Origin: Actinomycetes bacterium
GTDB lineage: Bacteria; Actinomycetota; Thermoleophilia; BMS3ABIN01
Assembly: GCA_021791195.1 (NCBI GenBank)
Contig: JAJYXB010000016.1
Location: 18,223-82,222 of the forward strand
DNA: 64,000 nucleotides
Reading direction: 5' to 3'
This document shows positions 50,729 to 60,460 of this stretch, piece after piece. The position numbers and the translations under genes were made by a program. Every line of letters begins with the position of its first letter. Position 1 is the first letter of the stretch. The notes beneath the pieces are model-generated. The model was not told where the DNA came from. It worked only from the letters and a program-made list of their open reading frames with translations, and searched no databases.

Positions 50729-50907
50729 TGCCGTTCGTCGAGGTTAAACTTTACGAGGGCCGCAGCCAGGAACAGAAGCAGGCACTGGTTGACCGGATCA
50801 CTGAGGCGTTCGTGGAGATCTCCGGCACCCCCAAAGAGCACGTCTGGATCGTCTTCCGCGATGTCCCCAGGGACCAGTGGGGGATGGGCGGCAAGCTGCA
50901 GGGCTGA
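50728..50907 (+). CDS. 4-oxalocrotonate tautomerase family protein
   Basis: 59-aa ORF below the track cutoff: MPFVEVKLYEGRSQEQKQALVDRITEAFVEISGTPKEHVWIVFRDVPRDQWGMGGKLQG; Pro after Met; ATG overlaps the trxA stop (TGATG). Confidence 0.85.
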   Translation: MPFVEVKLYEGRSQEQKQALVDRITEAFVEISGTPKEHVWIVFRDVPRDQWGMGGKLQG

Positions 50908-50946
50908 TCCGGCAGCTGGCAGGATCGCGCCGGCGCGGCCTGCGGC

Positions 50947-51966
50947 CTATTCCAGCACGCCGGTGCCCACCAGCAGCTCGGCGATCTGCACGGCGTTGGT
51001 GGCGGCGCCCTTGCGCAGGTTGTCGCTGACAACCCACAGATTCAGCGAGTTTTCGCCGGATTCATCGGCGCGGATGCGGCCGACCATGACGTCGTCGCAG
51101 CCGGCGGCGGCAATCGGCATCGGATAGATGAGGTTGTCCGGGTCGTCCACCAGGGTGACGCCGGTGGCAGACAGCATCAGGCGGCGCACTTCCTCGACGC
51201 TCACTGGCCGCGTGGTCCTGATGTTCACCGACTCGCTGTGGCCGGTGAAGACCGGCACGCGCGCGCAGGTGGCGGTGACGCGCAGCTGCGGGTCACCGAA
51301 GATCTTGCGCGTCTCATTGATCATCTTCACTTCCTCGTTGGTGTAACCGTCATCATGGAAGTGCTCGATCTGCGGCAGCACGTTGAAAGCGATCTGGTGC
51401 GGGTAGACGTTGCACTCGATCTCGCCCGATTCCAGCACTGCCTCCGACTGGCTGAACAGCTCCTCCATCGCCGACTTGCCGGTGCCGGACACCGACTGGA
51501 AGGTGGTGACGATGATGCGGTCGATGCCGACTGCGTCATAGATCGGCTTCAGCGCCACCACCATCTGGATCGTCGAGCAGTTGGGATTGGCGATGATGCC
51601 CTCGTGCCACTTGATGTCCCCGGGGTTGACCTCGGGGACGACCAGCGGCACGTTCGGCTCCATGCGGAAGGCGCTGGAATTGTCGATGACCACGGCGCCG
51701 GCCTCGACGGCGGCGGGAGCGAACTCCTTGCTGCGGGCGCCGCCGGCGGAGAAGAGGGCGATGTCGATATCGGCGAAACTGTCATGGGTCAGTTCCAGCA
51801 CCTCGATCTCTTCGCCGGCGAAGGGCACGCTCTGGCCCGCGGAGCGCGCCGAGGCCAGCGGCCGGATCGAGGCGACAGGGAACCGCCGCTCCTCCAGAAG
51901 CTTGAGCATGACGCCACCGACCGCGCCTGTAGCGCCGACCACTGCTATGTTGTATAAGTCAGGCAT
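50947..51966 (-). CDS. asd: Aspartate-semialdehyde dehydrogenase
   Basis: NIAVVGATGAVGGVMLKLLEER; NPNCSTIQMVVALKPI; RVPVFTGHSESVNI. Confidence 0.95.
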   Translation of the reverse strand: MPDLYNIAVVGATGAVGGVMLKLLEERRFPVASIRPLASARSAGQSVPFAGEEIEVLELTHDSFADIDIALFSAGGARSKEFAPAAVEAGAVVIDNSSAFRMEPNVPLVVPEVNPGDIKWHEGIIANPNCSTIQMVVALKPIYDAVGIDRIIVTTFQSVSGTGKSAMEELFSQSEAVLESGEIECNVYPHQIAFNVLPQIEHFHDDGYTNEEVKMINETRKIFGDPQLRVTATCARVPVFTGHSESVNIRTTRPVSVEEVRRLMLSATGVTLVDDPDNLIYPMPIAAAGCDDVMVGRIRADESGENSLNLWVVSDNLRKGAATNAVQIAELLVGTGVLE

Positions 51967-51978
51967 AATCAGATTTCC

Positions 51979-52070
51979 GGGACGTTCCTTTACTTTCTTG
52001 ACTTATTCCTCGTTGAGGGACATCACTGATGATTAAATTCAAATAAGTCAAGAAAGTAAAGGAACGTCCC
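51979..52070. repeat. Perfect 29-bp inverted repeat (34-nt loop) between lysC and asd, REP/MITE-like
   Basis: GGGACGTTCCTTTACTTTCTTGACTTATT (51979-52007) / AATAAGTCAAGAAAGTAAAGGAACGTCCC (52042-52070). Confidence 0.9.
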
Positions 52071-53278
52071 TAACCCAGAGCGAACGCCGTGTGCAGCGCC
52101 CTGACGGCATCCTCCACCTGCGCCCGCTCGATCACGCAGGAGACCTTGATCGAAGAGGTGCTGATCATCTCGATATTGATACCCGCGTCCGCCAGCGTCT
52201 TGAACATCTTGGCGGCGACGCCAGGATAGCTCTTCATGCCGGCGCCGACGATCGAGACCTTGCCCATCTGCTCGCCGATGATGTAGGCGACGCCGAGCTC
52301 GTCGCTGAGGGCGTCCAGCGCCTTCTGCGCCGCCGGCAGCTCCGGCTGGTTGACCGTGAAGGAGATATCGGTCGTGCCCTGCTCGCTGACGTTCTGGATG
52401 ATCATGTCGACGTTGACGTTCTCGCCGGCCAGCGCACCGAAAACCGTCGCCGCCACTCCGGGCCGGTCCGGCACCCTGAGCAGGGTCAGTTTTGATTCAT
52501 CATCTGTATGTGTTACAGCGCTGACAACAGCTTTTTCCATGTTTTCATCTTCCTCTCTGACCCAGGTGCCGGGCTGATCGGTGAAGCTGCTGCGCACGTG
52601 CAGCGGCACGCCGTACTTCTGGGCGTATTCCACCGAGCGGAGCATCAGGACTTCGGCGCCGGTGGCCGCCATCTCCAGCATCTCGCCGTAAGAGACCGCG
52701 GCGATCCGGCGGGCATCGGCCACGATCCGCGGATCGGCGGTGTAGACGCCGTCGACGTCGGTGTAGATCTCGCATTGCTGGGCTTCCAGCGCCGCCGCCA
52801 GGGCCACCGCGGTGGTATCGGAACCGCCGCGGCCCAGCGTGGTGACGTCTTCCTCCGGCGATACTCCCTGGAAACCGGCGACGAGCACAATTTTACCACT
52901 GTCGAGCTCTTCGATTAAGCGCCGCGTCTCGACGCCGGTGATGCGCGCCTTGGTGTGCACGGTGTTGGTCTGGATGCCGGCCTGGTTGCCGCTGAGCGAG
53001 ATGGCCGTCTGCCCCAGTTCGTGGATGGCCATCGCCAGCAGCGCCACGCTGACGCGCTCGCCGGTGGACAGCAGCATGTCCAGCTCCCGTTCCGGCGGTT
53101 CGGCGGAGATGTCGTGCGCCATCGCCAGCAGCTCGTCCGTGGTGTCGCCCATGGCGCTGATCACGGCCACCACCTGGTAGCCTTCGCCGCGCGCCGCCAC
53201 CAGCCGCCGCGCCACGTTCTTGATGCGCTCGGTGTCTGCCACGGAGGTGCCGCCGTATTTCTGGACGATTATGGGCAT
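52070..53278 (-). CDS. lysC: Aspartate kinase
   Basis: [40 protein letters not shown]; two ACT regions with [20 protein letters not shown]. Confidence 0.95.
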   Translation of the reverse strand: MPIIVQKYGGTSVADTERIKNVARRLVAARGEGYQVVAVISAMGDTTDELLAMAHDISAEPPERELDMLLSTGERVSVALLAMAIHELGQTAISLSGNQAGIQTNTVHTKARITGVETRRLIEELDSGKIVLVAGFQGVSPEEDVTTLGRGGSDTTAVALAAALEAQQCEIYTDVDGVYTADPRIVADARRIAAVSYGEMLEMAATGAEVLMLRSVEYAQKYGVPLHVRSSFTDQPGTWVREEDENMEKAVVSAVTHTDDESKLTLLRVPDRPGVAATVFGALAGENVNVDMIIQNVSEQGTTDISFTVNQPELPAAQKALDALSDELGVAYIIGEQMGKVSIVGAGMKSYPGVAAKMFKTLADAGINIEMISTSSIKVSCVIERAQVEDAVRALHTAFALG

Positions 53279-53441
53279 ATGCTCGGCTCTTGACAGATGG
53301 GCCTGTCCGTTCCGTTTCCGCGCCAGGCCCGGTTAATTGGCATTTCGATTCTAAAACATTGAGCGCCGGGCCGCTAACTGGCGCACGGTGGCGCGGTCAT
53401 CTCAGACGCCGGGGCCGCGCGGTTCCAGGCCGGCGGCTCTC

Positions 53442-53473
53442 AAAAAAAAGAGCGGCCTGCTGAAAGGCCACTC
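53442..53473 (-). terminator. Terminator of the por operon
   Basis: Minus strand: GAGTGGCCT-ttcagc-AGGCCGCTC followed by TTTTTTTT. Confidence 0.75.
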
Positions 53474-53532
53474 CTGTTTTTCCCGTTGATATAACGTTCA
53501 GATGTGCTCTAAAGAAAAATGACCGGAAGCCC

Positions 53533-54462
53533 TTAAAGGCACTCCTCTTTCTTCAGCAGCTCTTCCCACTTGTGGTCGATGTACGCCTGGATGTCCTCCA
53601 GCACGGCTTCATTGCCCGGTTTGAACAGGTGGGCGAAGCGGCCCTGCTTCTTCATCCAGTCGGCCACCGGCGTCTTCTTCTCCGCCTTCGGCTTGTAGTT
53701 GATCTTGTACTTGCCGTTCTCGACCTCGTACAGCGGCCAGTAGCACGACTGCACCGCTTCCCTGGAAAGCGCGATCGTCTGGTCGCCAGGCGTGCGCCAG
53801 CCGCGCGGGCAGGGGGAGATGACGTTCAGGAACGCCGGACCCGGCGTGGTGAAGGCCTTCTCCGCCTTGCTCATCAGGTCCTTGAAGTTGTGCGGCGAGG
53901 CTGTGGCCACATACGGGATGTCATGCGCCACCAGGATCTGCGCCAGGTCCTTGCGGTTCTGGGTTTTGCCGTATGACTCCTTGCCCACCGGGCTGGTCGT
54001 GGTCCAGGCGCCGCACGGTGTGGCGCTGGAGCGCTGGAAGCCGGTGTTCATGTAGGCGCCGTTGTCATAGCAGACGTAGACGAAATTGTGACCGCGCTCC
54101 ACGGCGCCGGAGAGCGCCTGCAGGCCGATGTCATAGGTGCCGCCATCGCCGCCGAAGGCGACAAAGTACATGTCATCCTTGATCCTGCCCTGCTTCTTCA
54201 GCGAGCGGTAGGCGGTCTCGACGCCGCTGATGGTGGCGCCGGCGTTCTCGAACGCCGAGTGGATCATGGAATCCTTCCACGCGGTGTATGGATAGATGGT
54301 CGTCGATACCTCCAGGCAGCCCGTGGATACGGTGACTACCGCCGGCCCGGGGCAGACGCTCATGATCTGGCGCACGTTGATCGGGGCGCCGCAGCCGGCG
54401 CACAGCCTGTGGCCGCCGGTCAGGCGCTCGGGTTTGTTTGCTATCTCCTTAGGCTTGGCCAT
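53533..54462 (-). CDS. porB: Pyruvate:ferredoxin oxidoreductase-type 2-oxoacid oxidoreductase, beta subunit
   Basis: GHRLCAGCGAPINVRQIM; FAGVETAYR region, GGDGGTYDIGLQALSGA TPP-binding; YVCYDNGAYMNTGFQRSSATP. Confidence 0.92.
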   Translation of the reverse strand: MAKPKEIANKPERLTGGHRLCAGCGAPINVRQIMSVCPGPAVVTVSTGCLEVSTTIYPYTAWKDSMIHSAFENAGATISGVETAYRSLKKQGRIKDDMYFVAFGGDGGTYDIGLQALSGAVERGHNFVYVCYDNGAYMNTGFQRSSATPCGAWTTTSPVGKESYGKTQNRKDLAQILVAHDIPYVATASPHNFKDLMSKAEKAFTTPGPAFLNVISPCPRGWRTPGDQTIALSREAVQSCYWPLYEVENGKYKINYKPKAEKKTPVADWMKKQGRFAHLFKPGNEAVLEDIQAYIDHKWEELLKKEECL

Positions 54463-54468
54463 CAGGGC

Positions 54469-55653
54469 TCACCCCTCTCTCACGTTGAGATAATGTCTTG
54501 TCTGTGCCACTTCCTCGCCCGCGGCGGCCTTCTCCAGCAGCGCTACCGCGCCTTCGATGTCGTCGGGGAAGAGGTCACGGCCGCCGAGGCCGTAGATGAA
54601 GTTAAAGATCTGCGGCCGAGGTTCGGCTTCGAACATCGCCGAGCGGATTTCGGTAAACAGCGGGCCGCCCTGGGCGCCGAACGAGTCGGAGCGGTCCATC
54701 ACGCCGATGACCCTGGCGCCGGAAAGGGCCGCGCGGATCTGCTCGGTGGGGAAGGGCCGGAAGGTGCGCACCTTCAGCAGGCCGACCTTCTTGCCCTGCG
54801 CCCGCAGCTTGTCGACCATCGTCTTGACGTTGCCGGCGGCGGAGCCGATGGCCACCAGCACGATCTCGGCGTCCTCGATCATGTGCGTCTTGAAATGCGA
54901 ATAGGGCCGGCCGGTCAGCTCGCCGTACTCGCGGCCGACATCCTCGATCACCTGCATCGCCCTGGCCATGGCCTGGTTCTGGGTGACCTTGTGCTCGAAG
55001 TACCAGCCGCCGAGGCTGTCGAAGGCGCCCACAGTGACCGGGTTGGCGACGTCTAGCAGTGGATGCAGCGGCTCGAACTCACCCACAAACTGCTTTACCT
55101 GCGCGTCCTGAAGCACCTCCAGCGGGCCGATGGCGCCGCTGATGATGAAACCGTCGATCATCGTCATCACCGGCAGCCGCACGTCCGCGTGCTCGGCGAT
55201 GCGGAATGCCTGGATGGCGTTGTCATAACCCTCCTGGGCATCCTCGCCGTAAAGCTGGATCCAGCCGCAGTCGCGGCCGCCCATCGAGTCGGAATGGTCG
55301 CAGTGGATGTTGATCGGGCCGGAGAGCGCCCGCGTGATCACCGGCATGGTGATCGGCAGCCGCAGGCTGGCGGCGATAAAGAGCATCTCCCACATCAGCG
55401 CAAAGCCCTGCGATGAAGTGGCCGTGATCGTGCGCGCGCCGGCGGCGCAGGAGCCGATGGCGGCGCTCATCGCGCTGTGCTCGCTCTCAACGGCGATGTA
55501 CTCGGTCTTGACGGCGCCGTCGGCGACGAACTGGGCGTAATTCTGGGCGATCTCGGTCTGGGGCGTGATCGGGTAGGCGGACATCACGTCCGGATCCACC
55601 TGCTTCAGGGCCAGCGCGATCGCGCCGTTGCCCGTCATGGCTTTGCGGCTCAT
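54469..55653 (-). CDS. porA: Pyruvate:ferredoxin oxidoreductase-type 2-oxoacid oxidoreductase, alpha subunit
   Basis: MTGNGAIALALKQVDPDVMSAYPITPQTEIAQNYAQFVADG; ATSSQGFALMWEML. Confidence 0.92.
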   Translation of the reverse strand: MSRKAMTGNGAIALALKQVDPDVMSAYPITPQTEIAQNYAQFVADGAVKTEYIAVESEHSAMSAAIGSCAAGARTITATSSQGFALMWEMLFIAASLRLPITMPVITRALSGPINIHCDHSDSMGGRDCGWIQLYGEDAQEGYDNAIQAFRIAEHADVRLPVMTMIDGFIISGAIGPLEVLQDAQVKQFVGEFEPLHPLLDVANPVTVGAFDSLGGWYFEHKVTQNQAMARAMQVIEDVGREYGELTGRPYSHFKTHMIEDAEIVLVAIGSAAGNVKTMVDKLRAQGKKVGLLKVRTFRPFPTEQIRAALSGARVIGVMDRSDSFGAQGGPLFTEIRSAMFEAEPRPQIFNFIYGLGGRDLFPDDIEGAVALLEKAAAGEEVAQTRHYLNVREG

Positions 55654-55985
55654 TCTTCCTCCTCCTCTTCCTTGCGGGCCTCGATCTCATTCCTCATCTC
55701 GATGGCGTCGCGGGGGCAGACCTGGGCGCAGATGCCGCAGCCCTTGCAGTGCCTCAGGTCGATCGCGGCCATCCTGCCCTCCTCGACGATGATGGCCGAA
55801 TCGGGACAGCCGAAGAAGCAGATCATGCAGTCGTTGCATTTCTCCCGGTCGCGCACCGGCCGGTCCGTGCGCCAGCCGCCGGTCTCGTACTCGTCAGCGG
55901 TGCCGGAGTCGGGAATGGTCGCACCCGGCTCATGCCTGCCGGGACCCCAGGTGGCGATGTCCTCGAAGTTCCATTTCTTGCTCAT
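55650..55985 (-). CDS. porD: 2-oxoacid:ferredoxin oxidoreductase delta subunit, 2x[4Fe-4S]
   Basis: CNDCMICFFGCPDSAI and CKGCGICAQVCPRDAI. Confidence 0.93.
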   Translation of the reverse strand: MSKKWNFEDIATWGPGRHEPGATIPDSGTADEYETGGWRTDRPVRDREKCNDCMICFFGCPDSAIIVEEGRMAAIDLRHCKGCGICAQVCPRDAIEMRNEIEARKEEEEEE

Positions 55986-56554
55986 GATCCCGCGACCTCC
56001 TCGTAGCCCCGCCGGACGGCGTCCAGGTTGGCGCCTACCACCTCGTCGCTGAACTTCTTGCCCAGTGAGGTCTTTACTTCATCCAGCACGCCTTCGAGGG
56101 GAAAAATGCCGCTCACCTTCGCCAGCGCGCCGATCAGCGGCGTATTGGGGATGGCCCGCCCGATCGTCTCCAGGGCGATTCTGGTGGCGGGGACGGTGTA
56201 GACCTGCTTGCCCTCCATGCCGGCGCGCGCGGCCAGAGCGCCCGCGTCCTCCTCCGAATTGATGATGACTACGGCGCCGTTGCCGGTGCCGGCGGTGACG
56301 TCGACGGCGTCCAGCAGCGTCGGGTCCAGCACCAGGACGTAACCAGGGTGCTCGATGGCGCTGTAGATCTGGATAGGCTCATCCGAGATGCGGGTAAAGG
56401 CGACGATTGGCGCCCCCGAGCGCTCAGGGCCGTATTCCGGGAAAGCCTGGAAGTACTTGTCCTGGCTTAGCGCCACCTCCGCCGTCATCTTGGCGGCCGT
56501 AACAGCTCCCTGACCGCCACGGGCGTGCCAGCGAATCTCTGTTACCTGCTGCAT
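55982..56554 (-). CDS. porC: 2-oxoacid:ferredoxin oxidoreductase gamma subunit
   Basis: EIRWHARGGQGAVTAAKMTAEVALSQDKYFQAFPEYGPERSGAPIVAFTRI. Confidence 0.92.
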   Translation of the reverse strand: MQQVTEIRWHARGGQGAVTAAKMTAEVALSQDKYFQAFPEYGPERSGAPIVAFTRISDEPIQIYSAIEHPGYVLVLDPTLLDAVDVTAGTGNGAVVIINSEEDAGALAARAGMEGKQVYTVPATRIALETIGRAIPNTPLIGALAKVSGIFPLEGVLDEVKTSLGKKFSDEVVGANLDAVRRGYEEVAGS

Positions 56555-56732
56555 TTCAACCTCCTTCAGGGAATGAAAAATCCGTCCCGGCCCCAGGCCG
56601 GGCGATTCTGCCTGGAAAAGCTTTGCCGGCGGATGACGGGCGCTGGCGCGCCCCCGCCTTGAGGCGCAAATATTTTATCAGGGATCTGGAGGGAATTGTA
56701 GCTTTTGGCGGGCGAGCCCCGCGCGCCTTGTC

Positions 56733-58160
56733 TTACGCCGGCGGTCCGGGGAAATAGACCAGGTCGCCGGAACCGCTCAGGGCGCTGGCGTAGACTGTGG
56801 TGTTAAACGAGAAGACGCTCGCCGGCACCAGGTACTTGAGCACCACGGCACTTTGCTGTCCGGGCTGGATGTCTCCTGCCGCCACCGGCGTGGAGCTGCC
56901 CAACATCACCCCGGATGTGGCCGGCGAGCCAAGGATCTGCACCGACCCGGCCGGGGCCGAATCCGGAGCGGCCGAGATGGCGTAGCGGATCGAAAGCAGC
57001 CGGCCGGCGTAATCCGCGTCCGAAGCCCAATAGACATTCTGGATGCCAAGTGACAGGTTTACGTTGGATGTGGGGACTTGGGCCTCCATAATGCGCGAGC
57101 TTGCCTCCTGCCACACCAGCGTGCTGCCGTCGATGGCCGGATATGCCGGCGAGACGCTGCGGTCGGCGATCTTTGTCTGGACGCCGGTGTTCAGGTCCTC
57201 AATGTACAGATCGTAGGCGGAGGGGCTGGCGGGATTCGGGTCGCTGCGGCCGTCCATCCAGACAAGCAGGCTGCCGCTGATCCGCACGGAGTCCTGGTAG
57301 GCAGCGTCGTTGGTAGCGGCGTGCTCGACCCCGTTGGCCAGATTCATCCAGTGGATGTCCCACCGTCCATTCTGACATGAACGCCAGGCGACGATGTCGC
57401 CGCTGATATCCGGGAATTCATCATCGCCGGGATTGGTGGTCAAGCGGCGCTCCGGACCGGAGGGCAGGTCCTTTTCATAGACGTCCCAGTTCCCGTTGCG
57501 GTAGTCCATCCAGACGACCCGGTTGCCGCTGATGCGGGGCTCCCACTGGGCCCCGGTCGCCGCCGGGCCGTTATCGACCGGATGAGGCACGCGGTCACTT
57601 AAATCGATGTAATAAATCCTGTTGCCGGGGTCGGTCATCGGCAGGTTGGCATCTGCCGGGTTGCTGACATATACAACCGTATCGCCGCTGATGCACAGGA
57701 TGCCCTGATTCCCGGGCGCGGTCACCAGTGGCTGCTCGATGCCGAGGAAGCTCATGTAGATGTCTCCGTGACCCGAGCGCCAGTCTTCCCAGACGATGTC
57801 GGAACCGTTGGTCACGGGGTTGATCTGATCGCCTGGTTGAGCATCGGTGATGTTCAGGTTATATGCCTCCCCCAGGGGGTCCGTCAGACTGTGTCTGAAG
57901 ATGTCGTAATCCAGCGTGCCGTCAGAGCGCTGGATCTTCCTTTTCCAGGTGACCATGCTGCCGCTGACATCCGCGCGTCCCTGGTAGAAGCCGGAAGATA
58001 TCCGCACGGGAGTGATGGCGCCAAAGGCAGCCCCCTGAAGCACCACTGTCAGTGAAAACAAAACGCTGAAAAAGACAGCTACTTTTAAAAACATGACGCG
58101 CATCCCCTCATCCCTCATCCAAATGGCCTTATCCGGAAGCCCCCGTGAAGCCTGGGACAT
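56733..58160 (-). CDS. Secreted TolB/beta-propeller-repeat protein
   Basis: Signal peptide (MFLKVAVFFSVLFSLTVVLQGAAFG); repeated GxxVVWxDxRxGxxDIY units; start may be the internal MRVMFLKV. Confidence 0.75.
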   Translation of the reverse strand: MSQASRGLPDKAIWMRDEGMRVMFLKVAVFFSVLFSLTVVLQGAAFGAITPVRISSGFYQGRADVSGSMVTWKRKIQRSDGTLDYDIFRHSLTDPLGEAYNLNITDAQPGDQINPVTNGSDIVWEDWRSGHGDIYMSFLGIEQPLVTAPGNQGILCISGDTVVYVSNPADANLPMTDPGNRIYYIDLSDRVPHPVDNGPAATGAQWEPRISGNRVVWMDYRNGNWDVYEKDLPSGPERRLTTNPGDDEFPDISGDIVAWRSCQNGRWDIHWMNLANGVEHAATNDAAYQDSVRISGSLLVWMDGRSDPNPASPSAYDLYIEDLNTGVQTKIADRSVSPAYPAIDGSTLVWQEASSRIMEAQVPTSNVNLSLGIQNVYWASDADYAGRLLSIRYAISAAPDSAPAGSVQILGSPATSGVMLGSSTPVAAGDIQPGQQSAVVLKYLVPASVFSFNTTVYASALSGSGDLVYFPGPPA

Positions 58161-58265
58161 CCGGCCGGATGGCCCGCTGGTTCATTGTAGCCCAGAGGGA
58201 TGAAGACGTAAACAGCCAGTTTGACAATCGCCACGCAATAATGGCATCACGCGTCCACAAATAAA

Positions 58266-60278
58266 TCAACGATATTGCGCCGCCAGTCGCGCCGCCGCCC
58301 GCGCGACCGCCGCCCGCGCCGCCACCGGCGACTCCACGACCGCTTCGCCGCCGAAGCGGAGGATTTCGCGCACGAGCCATTTCTGGGAAAAATAAGGAAT
58401 CTCGTCGATCAGACCGCCGTCAGGGCGGACCGCCGCCGCGGGCCTTTTCTCCGCCTCAACCCGGGCTACCGCCGGTGAGAAGTGCACCCGCGCATGGCAG
58501 GGGGCCGCGCTGCCGGAAGGCAGCGCCGGGTTGGCGCGGTAGAACTCCAGATCGATGTCGCGCGGGGTGAACACCTCATCCAGCAGCGCCGCCTCTTTCA
58601 CCATCTGCAACCGGAAGGCCCGCTCGCCTCCGGCGCTGCGGCACCAGGCGATCAGATACCAGTCGCCGGCGGTCCTGGTCAGCAGGTAGGGCTCGATCTG
58701 GCGGCGCCGCGCCTGCTGGCCCTGCTCCGACAGGTATTCGATTTCGAGCAGCCTGTGCTCGTTTAGCCCGCGGGAGATCGCCTCCGCCATGACCGCGTCA
58801 CGGCCCTGAGCTTCCACCACCAGGATGGAGCGCTGCTCGTCCAGGCCGCCGGCGCGCAGGATTTTTTCGCGCGCCGCCCGCAGCGAACGGTGTTCGCCCG
58901 AAATCAGATAGCCGCCCACCAGATCGATCGCCAGCAGGAGCGCGCGCGCCTCCAGCCGCGACAGGCGGGCCGGCCGCTTCAGCAGGTCCCCATAGACGCA
59001 GCGTTCGACACGCAGGCGGTCGCCTTCGATATATCCCTCCACGAGATAGCCGCCGGCGTCCACGCTTACCAGCAGCAGCAGATCCAGATCCCGGCCCAGG
59101 GAGTCCAGGCCGTCGTAGCCAAGATCGGCGCACACCGCCGCGGCCGGCAGGAAAGCAGTCTCCTGGTCTGCCAGCCGGTCGAGCAGATAGGCCACCAGCG
59201 TTGACAGCCGTGCGAAACGCTCCGGTTTCACCTGCCGGGGCGCCGCCGGCGAAACCGCCGCCGCGGCCGGCGCCGGCGCGTCCGTGCCGGCTTCAGGGTA
59301 ATCACCCGTGTGCAGCGACTGCAGCCGCTCGAGGCGTTCGCGCATGCATCGCCTCAATCCGGCCGGCATCTCAATTTCGGCGTCGGCGCCCATGCCCAGC
59401 ACCAGATCGCACAGGCGCCCTCCGTCGGAGTACGCGGTCCTGAAGATCGAGCCGCCGCCGGCCTGCGGTTCGAAATCGCCGGCACGGCCCAGGTTTCTTT
59501 CCACCAGCCAGCTGATCCGCGGCGAGAGCTGGATCGCCGCCGTTCCCTGCTGCCGGCCGAACTGCCATGGCTCCAGGATCTCGTACCGCCGGCGGTCAAA
59601 ATCATCCGGGACGGTGAAATCATGCTCGGCCCGGGTGGCGTTGCGGATCTTTCCCTGGATGCGTCCCAGCTTGAAGACCCGGATGCCGCCGCGTTCGTGC
59701 GCGTGTCCCACGACGTACCAGTCGCCCCGCGTCAGCATCAGGCAGTAGGGGTCGACGCGCCGCTCTTCAGCCGTGTCGCGCGCGAGCGACTGATACTCGA
59801 AACGGATGGTCTTGTTCTGCGAGATAGCCTTCTCGATCTTGGCGAGGCGGTCGGCCGCGGCAGCGTCGAAGCCGGTGGAGAGAAGGTTGATGTTGATGTA
59901 ATCGGCCGCGGGATCCCCGAGAGGATTGCCGCTGCCCAGCGCCAGGTTCTGCAGCGCCAGCCGCAGGACGTCGCTATAGGCGAACTGGCCTTCCAGCAGC
60001 CACAGGCAGGAGCTCAGCGCCGAAAGCTCTTCGCGCGTGAACTCGACTGGAGGCAGGAAATAATTCTCGGGCGGCAGCCAGTAAAGCGTGCTTTCGGGAA
60101 AGCCGCCTGCGTGCGCCTGCGCTTCGCCGGCGTCGCTCAGGATATCGATGCCGAGTCGCGCCAGTTCGTCGCGGTCGGCGTAAAAGCGCCGGTCGAACGC
60201 CTGGTCGCTCATGCCGGCGTACTCCTCCACGTTGCGGCGGATGTCCCAGGTGCCGGCTTTCCTGCCGCCAACCGACAT
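58266..60278 (-). CDS. Double WYL-domain regulator (PafBC-like tandem fusion)
   Basis: Two modules: KTIRFEYQSLARDTAEERRVDPYCLMLTRGDWYVVGH and RLLEIEYLSEQGQQARRRQIEPYLLTRTAGDWYLIAWCR; N-terminal HTH probably extends upstream of the called Met. Confidence 0.85.
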   Translation of the reverse strand: MSVGGRKAGTWDIRRNVEEYAGMSDQAFDRRFYADRDELARLGIDILSDAGEAQAHAGGFPESTLYWLPPENYFLPPVEFTREELSALSSCLWLLEGQFAYSDVLRLALQNLALGSGNPLGDPAADYININLLSTGFDAAAADRLAKIEKAISQNKTIRFEYQSLARDTAEERRVDPYCLMLTRGDWYVVGHAHERGGIRVFKLGRIQGKIRNATRAEHDFTVPDDFDRRRYEILEPWQFGRQQGTAAIQLSPRISWLVERNLGRAGDFEPQAGGGSIFRTAYSDGGRLCDLVLGMGADAEIEMPAGLRRCMRERLERLQSLHTGDYPEAGTDAPAPAAAAVSPAAPRQVKPERFARLSTLVAYLLDRLADQETAFLPAAAVCADLGYDGLDSLGRDLDLLLLVSVDAGGYLVEGYIEGDRLRVERCVYGDLLKRPARLSRLEARALLLAIDLVGGYLISGEHRSLRAAREKILRAGGLDEQRSILVVEAQGRDAVMAEAISRGLNEHRLLEIEYLSEQGQQARRRQIEPYLLTRTAGDWYLIAWCRSAGGERAFRLQMVKEAALLDEVFTPRDIDLEFYRANPALPSGSAAPCHARVHFSPAVARVEAEKRPAAAVRPDGGLIDEIPYFSQKWLVREILRFGGEAVVESPVAARAAVARAAARLAAQYR

Positions 60279-60460
60279 CAGGTAAGCTACCAGCGAGAGC
60301 TGCCTGATAAGTTTGCTTTTATCCGAAGAGATGGCGCCGCCTTCCCACTGCCAGCAGTCCCGTCACCGGGGCGAATTTTTCCGTCCGGACGAACCGATAC
60401 AATTCCATCAGGATTCTAACCGCTCACGGATGATTGGGGAAGATGATGGATGCAGCTGTG

